The position numbers and the translations under genes were made by a program. A stretch of DNA of 64,000 bases, taken from positions 17,709,764 to 17,773,763 of the forward strand of contig CM059972.1 of NCBI GenBank assembly GCA_030490835.1. The letters are read 5' to 3'. Below the pieces are notes generated by a model. It did no database searches. It had not been told where the DNA came from and saw only the letters and a program-made list of their open reading frames with translations. Shown here piece by piece: positions 10,306 to 21,100 of the stretch (its first letter is position 1; each line of letters opens with the position of its first letter). This DNA is from Annona cherimola. Its lineage: Eukaryota > Streptophyta > Magnoliopsida > Magnoliales > Annonaceae.

Positions 10306-10683
10306 AATGCTTGCATTCAAATATTTTTGCTATTCCAAAAAATTATTTTATTTGTTTGTATTTATGTTAGTTGTTGATAACTTGATATGCATTGATTAAT
10401 ATTTTGATTTTTGAATTAGTTTGTTATTGCTCTGAAACGGACAATTTCTAATTATTTTTATATATTATAAAAAAGTGATATTTATGTGATCAAATCAATA
10501 TGGATAGTTCAAGTAACATACCAGACAAGATTAGCGATCCGGAAATCAACAGTGAGCAAATAAAAAATTATTTTTTATTAATAACAAATTATTTTTTAAA
10601 CTTTTTTATACAATAGGTTTGTGATAAAAATTATATATAAGATGAGTAACAAAGACATATTAATAGAAAAATGTCAACCCGAA
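10306..10683. other. AT-rich stretch without recognisable features
   Basis: No coding potential, repeat or motif was recognised between the old LTR end and the hAT-like fragment. Confidence 0.6.
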
Positions 10684-10831
10684 ACTCAACCCGAAACTCA
10701 ACCCGAGCCCGAATTTCAAAAATAGGGTTAGGGTTGAGGTTTACAAATAGGGTTAGGGTTGAAGTTTTACAAATAGGATTAGGGTTAGGGTTGAGGTGAA
10801 CCCGAGTTTCATGAGCCCGAGTTGCACCCCT
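10684..10831. mobile_element. Fragment of a hAT-like TAGGGGTG element
   Basis: The segment has tandem AACCCGAAACTC and TAGGGTTAGGGTTGAGG words and ends in GCACCCCTA. That is the terminal sequence of the hAT-like elements at 18824-20049 and 51654-52394. No matching left end was seen. The TTAGGG-like words are not the plant telomere heptamer array. Confidence 0.5.
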
Positions 10832-10863
10832 AGCTGAGGGACGTCATACTGGATGGGAGAGGA

Positions 10864-11523
10864 TTGGAGGGCAGCAACGCTGTTGGGAGTGGAAGGGGTG
10901 AGGGCAGTGATGTCGGGGACAAGAACAGGTTGGTGGGGCACACTGGGCAGCTTGGTTTTGTTAGGACTGATGCAGGATCAACTAGCTCAACCATCAGCAA
11001 CATGCAAATCAGCCCACCTAATCGATGGCTAGTGGAAAGTGTGCGGGATGGAGGTGGGGGTAGTCTTCTGAGCGGGGCAAGATGTGCGTGGTGAGCAGCT
11101 CTCTCGATGTAAGGATGGGGACAACTATGTGTGATGGGAGCAGTTGGGTAACTAAAGGGGCTGAGGACATTGAGGGGCAAGGGGGAGAGGGTGGGGTGTA
11201 AGTGCTATGGGGGAAGCACTGGGGACTATCTCTTCTTATTTGGACTGTCCAACTGAGGAAGATGCCCCACACGAAGATCTAATGTCCAGTGGGGGGGAAC
11301 TACCAAGGAGGATCAAAGGGAGGTGGAAACGGAAAGCAAGGCGGGTGGAGGGGTCGGGAGCCCTTTGCCTCAATGTGTAGGGGAAGGTGGGATTAAGGTG
11401 AAGAGGGGACTGACAGTGGATCTAGACGGAGTGCACCCCACACTGAAACGGTTGAAGGGGCCCGGGAGTGAGGGGAGTTTGGAGGTGGTGGCTGAGGGGG
11501 GACCCCAGCCCCGCCTCCCCTAA
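10864..11523 (+). pseudogene. LINE-1 ORF1, C-terminal remnant
   Basis: Gly/Pro-rich frames (10864-11094 and 11323-11523, in different frames) sit directly upstream of ORF2. The second ends ...GGPQPRLP plus TAA one base before the ORF2 Met, the usual ORF1/ORF2 junction of plant L1 elements. The nucleic-acid-binding N-terminal part of ORF1 is absent, so the element is 5'-truncated. Confidence 0.6.
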
Positions 11524-11524
11524 A

Positions 11525-14500
11525 ATGGCAATCATTGTCTGGAATTGCCGTGGGCTTGGGAACCCACGTGCAATTCGATGTCTTCTTGACTTGGTTAAGA
11601 AACAAGATCCCAAACTAGTCTTCCTCAATGAAACCAAACGTAATACAAAGGAGATGGAGGGGATTAGACGCAAGTTAAAGTTTGATTGCTGCTTCACAGT
11701 TGAGCCGGATGAGAGGAGGGGCGGTTTGGCCCTTTTGTGGAACAATCAGGACTCAACAAACATCAAAAGCTTTTCCAACCACCATATTGACGCTGCTTTT
11801 TAGGATTGGCGATTCACGGGCTTTTATGGTCACCCGGATGCTAATTGTCATCCTCAAAGCTGGAATACTCTCATCCAGTTGGGCGAGCAGAGTTACTCAC
11901 CGTGGCTAGTAATGGGTGACTTCAACGAAGTTATGGGACCAACTGAATACCTAAGTCAGAGGACACGGACGCAGAGCCAGATGGATCTTTTTTGTGGGAC
12001 AGTGGATAGGTGCAACTTGATTGATCTGGGTTTTGTTGGTCCAACTATGACTTGGAGTAATAATCGCTATGGTGTTAAAGGGTGGAGGCGAGATTAGACA
12101 GAGGGCTCTTAACGCCTAGTTGGCTAACTCGGTTCCCGTTTGCAAAGGTGTCCCATATCCCGGCCTCAACTTCTAATCATTGTCCACTCTTATTGATATT
12201 GGACTCTATGGGTCGAAGGAGGAAGCCCCCAAGGGAGTTCAGATATGAGTTGTTCCGGGCAAGAGATAGAGAGGCCCACCGCATTGTTCACCACGCCTGG
12301 GTCCACACAACCTCATGGGGACATGTCTATATCATAAATGCTCGGGCGGAAGATCCAGGTGTGCAGTAGGGATCTCTCAAGATGGAATAGGTCGAAAAGA
12401 GGCAACCTTAGGCGGGAGATTGATCGAAAACAGAAGGAGCTTGCTTCCCTCTTGAATCAAAGGCCCACAGATAGCAGGGATGCGGCTGTGAAGGAATTAA
12501 AATGTAATATCAACCTTCTCCTAGAAGATGAGGAACAACTATGGAGGCAACGTGCTAAGACCCATTGGCTTCATGAGGGGGATAGAAACACAAGGTTCTT
12601 TCACCGGATGACTTCTAATCGCCGGAGGGCAAATTGTATTGATGCTCTGCAAGACACAGGTGGTAATTGGGTCCAAGACCAAGATAAGATGTTAGACATA
12701 GCGGTTGCCTATTTCTCGTCACTGTACTCATCCTCGGGTCCGAATGATGTTGATTGCGTTACAGACCTTATAACCAGAAAGGTTTCTGATGAGCAGAGGC
12801 GGGCTATGATAAAGCCTCTCCAGTTTTGTGAAGTTGAGAAAGCTGTGAAAGCAATGAGCACGACTAAAGCCCCGGGACCAGATGGGATGTCAGCGGGTTT
12901 CTTCCGTACGCATTGGTCAAGGTGGGTCAGGATGTGTTTAAATGGTGCAAAGCTTTTATGGAGCGCGACCCATCATTGCTTGAGGGTCATCTGCGTGGCC
13001 TGAATGCCACTACCCTGATCTTGATCCCAAAGAAGGCCGATGCTCAAGATTTATCCCATTATCGCCCTATAAGCCTATGCAATGTTGCTTATAAAATTCT
13101 GGCAAAGGTTTTGGCGAATAGACTCAAAGTGTTGCTGGTGGACATCATCGGCGAGCAGCAGAGTGCTTTTGTCCCTGGACGGTTAATTACTGATAACATG
13201 CTTGTTGCCTACGAAACCATTCACTCTCTTAGGAGGCGTAGGGGGGGAAGAGGCAGGAGGTCGCCATCAAACTCGACATGTCAAAGGCATATGACAGAGT
13301 GGAGTGGAATTTTTTGAAGCAAATCATGGTCGCAATGAATTTCAGCCCGAGATGGATCGACTGGATTATGACTTTCTTATCAACGGTGCAATATAGGGTT
13401 AATATCAATGGTTTCAAATCTGGCTATTTCCATTCGTCTAGGGGCCTAAGGCAGGGGGATCCACTCTCCCCATACCTGTTCATTTTGTGTACCGAGGGAC
13501 TCTCAGCGCTTATATCAAATGCGGCTGCCCATGGTCATATACATGGAATAAAACTCAACCCGCGTGGGCCTCCACTCACTCACCTTCTTTTTGCGGACGA
13601 TGCCCTCATTTTTCTTTGGGCTACGGATCAAAACATAAGGAGTTTTTTGAACATTTTACAGGTGTACCCGGACTTATCGGGCCAGGTGGTTAATGTGGAT
13701 AAAACTGTGGTTTTCTTCAGCTCTAATATGGACTGCACTACTAGGAGGGATGTTACCCAACTGCTGGGATCAAGGGGTAAAGAGCTCCAGCACTACCTTG
13801 GTCTCCCAGCATGGTTGGGTAGAGCCAAGAAGGGGTTGTTCAAGAACCTTAAAGAGCGCGTTTGGAGAAGAGTGCAAGAGTGGAAGGGTAGACTCCTCTC
13901 TTGGAGTGGTAAGGAGGTCTTGATTAAGGCGGTTGCTCACTCCATCCCGTCATACACCATGAGTATATTTCTTCTGCCTAAGACATTCTGCCATGAACTC
14001 AATGACATGTTCAGCAGGTTTTGGTGGGGTGAACAGGGAAATAAGCGTAAAATGAGTTGGATCGCTTGGAGCGATATGTGCAAGTCAAAGCTGTCAGGTG
14101 GGCTGGGTTTCAGAGATAACTTTTATTTCAACTTGGCGCTTCTTGCAAAACAAGTCTGGAGGCTAACGACAAACACCGACTCGCTATGCCACAAGTTACT
14201 AAAGGCCCGTTACTTCCCACATGCAGACATTTGGCAATGCCAGGAGAAAGCTACTGATTCTTTCACATGGAGGTGTATTTTGAAAGCCAGAGATGCAATT
14301 CAACCTGGGTGCAGATGGCAGATTGGCAATGGAAGGCGGGTTCATTTTTTCGGGGACAGTTGGCTTGACTCAAGGGTAACCAAGGCTGACCCTCTCCCTC
14401 TTTCGATTCCAAATGATGTGAAGGTGAGCCATTTTATAGATGAGGACACTAACTCGTGGAATAGGGACCTCATTGTGGCTGCAGTGGGTGAATCTGGATG

Positions 14501-15626
14501 GCAGCAGATCAATCTTATTTCCCTTCCTCACACCGGAGAGGAGGATGTACTTTTTTGGAAACTAGAACCCAATGGTGCTTTTACTGTCAGATCAGCTTAT
14601 AGGTTCCTCACGTCGACAGCTGAAATCCCATCTAATGCAGCTATGTTCCAGGCTATTTGGAGGACAAAGCTCCCTAACAAAGTTCTTATCTTTGGTTGGA
14701 GATTATTCAAAAATGCTCTTCCAACATTGCTGAACTTGCAGCGGAGGGGTATAGCGATGGACCCTTTTGTTTGTTTTGCAGGACCAATATCGGGGATGCT
14801 AACCACCTGTTCATGGGGTGTTCGTGCACAAGGGGGTTGTGGCCCGAGGCTGCTAGGCTCCTCCCAGCGGGGGCGACTATATAAGACGTGCTGAGATCAC
14901 TTGCCCAAAAAAATAAGTTGAAGGACCTGGCTTTATTCATTCTGTGCTGCTGGAGGGTGTGGTTCATACGCAACAGGTACAGGGAGGCAGGGAAACGGCC
15001 AGTGTTCGGTGGGATCATAGATTGGTGCCATGACTTTCTCGAGCAACATTATAGAGCTAAACTCCTATACCTGGATGGGGCGATTGATCGACCTCTCGTT
15101 CCCCGGTGGACTATGCCGCCACCTGGTGTGTTCAGGATAAATGTCGATGCTAGGAAACACTGCGGAAGGATGTTCACGGGGTATGCGGCAGTCATTCGGG
15201 ACTCGAAAGGTGTCTTTATTGTGGCGAAAGGATGGCAGCGAAAAGGTGCAGTGGATCCTTTACTCATGGAAGCTAATGCTTTCCTTATAGGTGTGAACTG
15301 GGCCCTCCAACTCGGATTCAACCGTGTGCAGATCGAAACTGATTCACTTCTCCTATTCAACTACTTAACGACGGACTCTACTGTTACCTCACCGGCGGGT
15401 TTTATTGTGATGGAGATCAAAGCCATTCTGTCTGTTCTCCTCATATATCGGCTCATCACGTACTACGGCAAGGAAACATGACTCTCCTCGTATATCGGCT
15501 CATCACGTATTACGGTAAGGAAACATGACTGCTAATTCCTTAGCCGATTTTGTCTTAGTTCCTTTTTTAGATCAGTATGTTTGGTGGGGTAATCCCTCCA
15601 AGCCATCTTGGCAAACATTTGTATAG
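11525..15626 (+). pseudogene. LINE-1 ORF2 polyprotein (endonuclease, RT, RNase H), broken
   Basis: The start MAIIVWNCRGLGNP is the N-terminus of the AP-type endonuclease; MGDFNEV follows at about 11910. An in-frame TAG (11801-11803) interrupts IDAAF/DWRFTGFYGHP. Frameshifts lie near 12080 (before RLDRGL), 12340-12370, 12900-13000 and 13270-13310, and near 14700-14890. Reverse transcriptase: YRPISLCNVAYKILAKVLANR (about 13061), DMSKAYDRVEW (about 13275) and FADDALIF (about 13590). The zf-RVT region follows, then an RNase H domain from about 15130 (INVDARKHCG, AVIRDSKGVF). The tail ends ...SWQTFV at 15626. Not functional. Confidence 0.9.
15437..15530. repeat. 47-bp tandem duplication inside the LINE-1 RNase H tail
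   Basis: Units 15437-15483 and 15484-15530 differ at three or so positions. Because 47 is not a multiple of three, the duplication shifts the frame; the correct reading resumes after the second unit with GNMTANSLADFVLVPF. Confidence 0.85.
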
Positions 15627-15716
15627 ATAATTTTTTGACAATACATTACTTAGACCACTCGTCCCAACCCTCTTTTCAAAATGAAAGCGAGCTAGGATAG
15701 GGCCGGTTCCTTTTCT

Positions 15717-15733
15717 CATAAATATATATATAT
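15717..15733 (+). promoter_or_regulatory. Probable TATA region of the plastid-protein gene
   Basis: CATAAATATATATATAT lies about 100 bp before the ATG at 15832, a plausible distance for a TATA box plus a short leader. Positional inference only. Confidence 0.45.
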
Positions 15734-15831
15734 CCTCAGCTGCAGCCTGCAGCCTGCAGCCCAAAACGTGTTTCCCTCTTGCTGTCACTAGGCGGCTCAG
15801 CAGCCAGCACTCTTTCCGGGTTAATCGGAAA

Positions 15832-18465
15832 ATGAACTCGCTTTCCTTTCCCCAAACTCATGTCCTCCCTTCCCAAGGCGCCCCAAAACCCCATCTTTTT
15901 CCTCTTCTAAACCTCCAATCTCTCAAGTCGCCTCTCCACCCTCCCCCGCTTTCCTCCCTCACCTTTCAAATCCGCCCTTCTCCCCCTTCCTCCATCCCCC
16001 AATCTGCGAAAACACCAACCTCCGGCATCCCCATCGAAGAAATCGTCGAGAGGGACTGGTCGTTCCTGGAACCAACCACAGCCGACCCGGAACTCGCAGC
16101 CAAAACCTCCAGAATTATCTCTGCCGCCAACATCAGACCCAATTCCCGAATCCTCGTTTCCCATCCCACCCAAGGTTTCGTCGACCGCCTTGTCGAGTCT
16201 CCGCCGACGGAAGTCCAGCTCCTGCTCGTCGTTCATGAGTCGCTCTTCTTTCTTGCCGGCATCAAGGAGAAATACGACGAGGGCGTCCGGTGCTGGCAAG
16301 GGGGGATTCTGGAGGTTCCCAGGAAGTGGGCCCCGCTAGACGCCGTCTTCTTGTGCTATCTGCCTGGGCTGGGTTCTCCACTCGATTCAATCCTCCGAGC
16401 AATGGCGGCTCGATGCTCGCATGGTAATTCTCTGATGCCGTTTACACTTATTATTTATTTATTTTTTGGCGGGAGAGAAAAAGATGAATTTGAAACGCCA
16501 AAAGCAAGAAATATCAATAAACCCAAAATCCTATAATATGAAATGATGAAAGCCTGAAGAAATACCCAAATGATGTGGACCAATAAACCCAAAATTCTAA
16601 ATGTTGAAATGCTGAAAGCAAGAAGCAAAGCTAAAATATGGATGAATAAACCCAAATCTCTTGAATTATGAAAGTTGGTTGGATGATTATCTTTGGTACT
16701 GTTCAAAATCATTGATCCTCCCTATCTGCACATTCGACCAGCATTTCTTTACAGGGATGGTCCTCATCGATCATATCGATGTTTTGTAGTGCATAGATAA
16801 GCTCAAATCTTCACAGTATATTAAGTGGTTGGCTTTTGATTCTGTTGATAGTTACCCGTCGATGAGGAGGCTTATCAAATCGTCATGTGACTTTCTTTAG
16901 TAAAACTAAAGAAATACAACCATGCCTGAGTATGAACATTTCGCTTAGGCATTGGCTGCGTAATTGAGTTATCTGGGTTCCATTTCCACGTCATGAATCA
17001 TGTGCCATGAAACAAAAGCCATGTCTCCAGCAGTTTCAGAATATATGACTGGTGGGTCAGAACTTGTAGGGGCACTGCCTCTAATTCAGGCTGCTAGGGA
17101 CATCAAAATTCGAATGCCTGTTATGATAGAATTAAACAGATGGAATGGTTGATTACTTTTCTTAATGAAAGACAAATTTTCCGGTTAACAACGTCCGTTC
17201 CGTCAACCGTAGATTAACTTGTTTGAAATGTCCTGCTCTTAGTTAAGGTAATCTGCTGGGCAAGATTTATTGGCTGGTTTTTTATTGATTAGAAAATTAA
17301 ATCTCTTTCTAACACGCGAGAACAAACATTATGGTCGGTTTCTTGTAGGGATGCCTCTTGTAGGACGCCTGTAAATTTGGCGACCTAAATTTTTTTTGAA
17401 AATTTTTATACATATGCAGGCCCTACTTAGATCTTCATCGAGGAGCAATTGGTATTTTTTTTTTGAATTTATTCGCTGTTTTATTTTAATTTTTTAAAAT
17501 AAAAAAAAATCTCCAATACGGGTCTATGGCCTATTTTTTTAGTTTCAAAAAACACAATAAAATAGCAAACACATTTTTAAAATTGTTAATTTCACAATGT
17601 AGAAAATCTCAGTAGTGCTCACATATGTATCATAAAATTAAGGATAATTCCTCTTTACTTATAACAATTGCATATAATTCCTAATATACCCACAAATTTT
17701 TTGTAAATTCCTTTTGTGCTCATAATTTTTTGCTATAAATTCATTTCATACCCACACTGTTAAAATCATTGTTATCTATCCTATTGAAAAGATGATTTTG
17801 CCCATTTAAAAATTTTAATTGAGATAATTTAATCTTAACATAACTTAATTGATGGTTGTAAATCATTAATACAAGATATTAAATAACTTGAAAGTCATAT
17901 TAAGGTTGATTTATTTTAATTAGAAAAAAATTTAGAAGGGCAAAATCGTCTTTTCAATAAGATAGATAACTGTAGTTTTAACGTCGTGGGTATGAAAGGA
18001 ATTTAGAGTTAAATGTTACGGGTATAAAAGGAATTAATGAAATGTTGTGGGTATATTAGAAATTATGTGTAATTGTAATGGGTATAAGAGGAATTATCTC
18101 TAAAATTAAAAATAAATCTTTGGACTATTCGGAAATTGCCGGGGTTTCCATTCCCATTCCTAAAGCAGAATTGCGCTGAATCTTTGCTCCCTTGAGTTTT
18201 GGTTTGTAAAAGGCAACCTCTGGCCAATTGCAATGACGACTCACATACAGGTGGAAGCTTGATTATTAGTTTTGCTGAAGGGAGGGAGGCTATCAAGAGA
18301 CATAAACAACAGTATCCTGATATGGTAACTTCCAATTTGCCTGATAAAGCTGCTTTAGAGGCAGCTGCGATGGTTCACTCATTTAAGCTGACGGGGTTTG
18401 TAGATGAGCCTACATTCTACCTTGCTGTTTTGAAATTTTGCAAGGGGGCCAATTCCTCAGATTAA
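15832..18465 (+). CDS. Plastid-targeted methyltransferase-like protein, two exons, 268 aa
   Basis: Exon 1 is 15832-16423 and exon 2 is 18251-18465. Exon 1 ends CAT G before GTAATT; exon 2 starts GT GGA after CATACAG, and the phase-1 junction rebuilds Gly and joins ...AARCSHG to GSLIISFAEG. The total is 807 nt with stop, in frame throughout. Residues 1-60 are rich in Ser, Pro and Leu with almost no acidic residues, a typical chloroplast transit peptide. The rest (VERDWSFLEP, NSRILVSH, LDAVFLCYLPGL, QYPDMVTSNLPDK, FVDEPTFYLAVLKF) resembles a conserved plant protein with a Rossmann/SAM-methyltransferase-like layout. I do not see a clear glycine-rich SAM motif, so catalysis is uncertain. The intron is 1827 bp and contains a foldback MITE. 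Reading through the donor adds 37 unrelated codons. Confidence 0.82.
17642..18100. mobile_element. Foldback MITE (Mutator-like) in the gene's intron
   Basis: Two arms of roughly 160 bp are inverted copies: the left begins GGATAATTCCTC, the right ends GAGGAATTATCTC. Inner words such as ATACCCACA, AAAGACGATTTTGCCC and their complements match. TAAAATTAA is present on both sides (17633-17641 and 18101-18109), a 9-bp target duplication. Long inverted arms with 9-bp duplication suggest the Mutator-like group. Confidence 0.85.
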
Positions 18466-18823
18466 GGCAGCAACGCAATGCAATCAGAAGTAACGTTTGG
18501 CATTCCGTGTTGTAAAATACAGCAGAGGCTGTGAACTATTATTGTCATTTTTCTTCAATATGGAAATAGTCGTGTATAATTTCGTCTTGGATCTGAGCCT
18601 TCCATCAGGCCTTCTTTAAAGCTTCTGGGACACTTGGCACAAAGGCTGAGAACTTTATCAACGGGCCATGACCGTGTTGGCCCAAAAACTAGGTAACCAG
18701 AGTGGTGCATCAACAGGTGGGCACTCCGCTATGACGCCAGCTTCGAGGTGACCCACTTACAAAGCTTTGTGTGTGAGGTACTGAGATGTCCGACTTTTTG
18801 GTACACCGATTTGGAGTCTGGGC

Positions 18824-20049
18824 TAGGGGTGTAAATCGGGTCGGGTTGACTCGGGTTGGGACAAATATAACCCTAACCCACATTGTAAAATCTCAACCCA
18901 ACTCTACTTTCAACCCTACTTTTCACACCTTAATCCAATCCTATTTCAACCCATCTCAAATCGGTTCAGTTCGGGTTAGAAATCGGGCTAATAGATTACA
19001 CATATTATCAATGTTAGTTAAACTTTTATTCACCCAAATTTCTAAAATAACAAAAAAGCAATGATAATTATAAAAACAATAAGTACTAAAAAGTTCTACG
19101 TAATTCAAAAGTGGAGGATAAGTTTTGTAATTGATTTATTTTTTTGCTTTTGTATTCTTTGAGCAATTGATGTCCCCTGCAAGTCAAAAAGTGAAAGCGA
19201 AGTAAAAGTATTGCAGTAAATTATGCAAAATGAAAAAAATGAAAAAATGAATATCATAGTCTTACTTACATTCTTAGTTGGCTTCCAATCAAAGCTACAA
19301 ACATCTCAAATTCCCAATTGACCTGTTCATTATTTCAAATCACCAATACAAGCGAACATCTAAACAATCTATTTACAATGCAATATAGGGTATGTTTGGC
19401 AATTGAAAGAAAAAGTCAATTAAAACTTTTCAATCTAAAACTTTTCACTCTCTACAATTATCATGTTTTTAACTATCATATTTTTTAATTATTTTTTCAC
19501 ATTTTCCTATACAACTACCCTACTTTTCAATCATTTATATACAACTATCTACACAACTAATTTATTTATTTTAACTTTATTCTCTTTATTACTCATCATT
19601 ACCCCTATCATATCACATCAGTTGATAACTTTTACTCTCCAAAACTTTTCATCAAAAGTTTTATTCATTATCAAACACACTCATAACCAAATAATCCAAA
19701 CATAATTTCACAACTAATTAACCAAATATATTTCCAAACCAAATAAATTCAAACAACATTTCACAACCAAATTGTCAAACATATTTTCAAACTCTACACA
19801 ATTTTATTTAAATATCCAAACAACATGAATGAAATACACTCTCATAAACATATCTAAATACATATCTTATGAAAATGGATCGGGTCGGGTTGACCGACCC
19901 CCTAACCCGGCTCAAACCGATTTTGAAAATCGGGTCGGGTTGAACCCGATTTTCAAAAACCGAATTTTCAAAACATCAACCCAACCATGGTATAAATCGA
20001 TCCGGGTTGATGCGGGCTTGGGTTGAACCTGACCCTATTTACACCCCTA
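18824..20049. mobile_element. hAT-like non-autonomous element, 1226 bp
   Basis: Terminal inverted repeats TAGGGGTGTAAAT / ATTTACACCCCTA are flanked by a perfect 8-bp duplication GTCTGGGC (18816-18823 and 20050-20057). The subterminal regions carry repeated CGGGTCGGGTTGA and complements. There is no transposase. A Tourist-like MITE is nested at 19388-19682. Confidence 0.9.
19388..19682 (+). mobile_element. Tourist-like MITE copy A (nested in the hAT-like element)
   Basis: Begins GGGTATGTTTGGCAATTG and ends ATCAAACACACTC, flanked by the triplet ATA on both sides. The interior is the family signature: AAAACTTTTCAATCTAAAAC, CTACCCTACTTTTCAAT, ACCCCTATCATATCACATCA. The same family recurs at 45589, 47581, 50545, 58850, 60057 and 60362. 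Confidence 0.85.
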
Positions 20050-20480
20050 GTCTGGGCATGCATTACTTGGACAGGTAGATAGAGGCCAATGATGAGATTG
20101 GTCATCACACCCATTATTATTATTTTTTTGAAATTTTTTTGATGAAATTATTAATAGATGTATATTATCTATAAGTCAAAATTTACTAATTTTATTATTC
20201 GAAAAAAATTTAACTAATTTTGAAAATGTGTATATATTTATTTTATATTTTTAAACATAGGGGTGTTGTGGGTATTTTCACTCTTTTTTTAAAAGATATA
20301 AAAAAGATATATACATATTTCCAAAATTGATCAAATTTAGTTTGTAAATCATATATGTATAGATTAACAATTTTATTAAAATTTTTCAAAAAAGATAAAA
20401 AATCGTATTCCAGACCGGTATGAGCTCAGTAATTAGTCTGAGAATATTACGAAGCGATTTCCCTATTCGATATAATATCT

Positions 20481-21100
20481 AGGGGTGTTAATGGTCATGG
20501 TCAACCTATCAACTTGCTCGTCTAATCCGTTTATAAATGAGTTTAGGTTGGAATTTTTGAATAAATGAGTTATGATTCGCCAACTTGTTTAACCATTTAA
20601 TTAAATAAATGGATTAGGATTGAGATGTTATAACTCGTTAACTCGTTTAGTAACTCATTTAACCTCTATAACCTGTTCAACTCATTTAATTTGTTTAACT
20701 CATTTAACTCGCTTAACTCATTAAAGTTATATATATATATATACATGTAAACTCCTTGGTTATTTTTCCTCTTTAAGTCTTCCTCTAGTCACTTAATTTT
20801 TATTTTTCTACTACTGTCATAATTCTATTTTTCTGTTATTGCTCTATTTCCATTTTCTTTACGCCAAAAACATCCTCTCGTCTCTCTCTGCGAGATCATT
20901 ATCTAGTAGGGTTTAGGCTTTTAGGTTATTTACTATATAACCCGTTAACAACCCACTAACCTGTCTATTAAATGAGTTGTAAATGGGTTAGGGTTAAGAT
21001 TTTTTAAATGGGTTGATAAACGGATTAGAGTTGAGATATTTTAAATGGGTTAGGATTAGAATTAAGTTACAACATGTCTAACTCGATCCGTTAACACTCC
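20481..21100. mobile_element. hAT-like element, older copy (620 bp)
   Basis: Ends AGGGGTGTTAA / TTAACACTCC are flanked by TAATATCT and TAATATTA, an imperfect 8-bp duplication. The interior repeats CATTTAACTCG-type and GGGTTAGGGTTAAGA-type words. No coding sequence. Confidence 0.65.

Larger units (their letters stand above)
10833..15640 (+). mobile_element. LINE-1: 5'-truncated, decayed L1-type non-LTR retrotransposon
   Basis: The order is an ORF1 C-terminal tail, then ORF2 with endonuclease, reverse transcriptase, a zf-RVT region and an RNase H domain, the layout of plant L1-type LINEs. The left end abuts the hAT-like fragment. ORF2 carries several frameshifts and at least one in-frame stop. 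The 3' end is not sharp; I see no clear poly(A) tail or target duplication. GC content is higher than in the AT-rich flank. Confidence 0.9.

Noticed and set aside
10735..10800. TTAGGG-like words suggesting telomeric DNA
   Set aside because: The words are irregular (TAGGGTTAGGGTTGAGG) and not a TTTAGGG array; they belong to the hAT-like repeat family, which uses the same words elsewhere.
10753..11745. Minus-strand and alternate-frame Pro-rich ORFs
   Set aside because: Shadows of the GC-rich LINE ORF1/ORF2 sequence.
15907..16299. Minus-strand 130-residue ORF opposite exon 1 of the plastid-protein gene
   Set aside because: Opposite-strand shadow of a GC-rich exon; Gly/Arg/Asp low complexity; the plus strand has a splice-consistent model.
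16751..16790. A possible middle exon (acceptor CTTTACAG then MVLIDHIDVL)
   Set aside because: It runs into a stop almost at once and would break the clean phase-1 join between exons 1 and 2.
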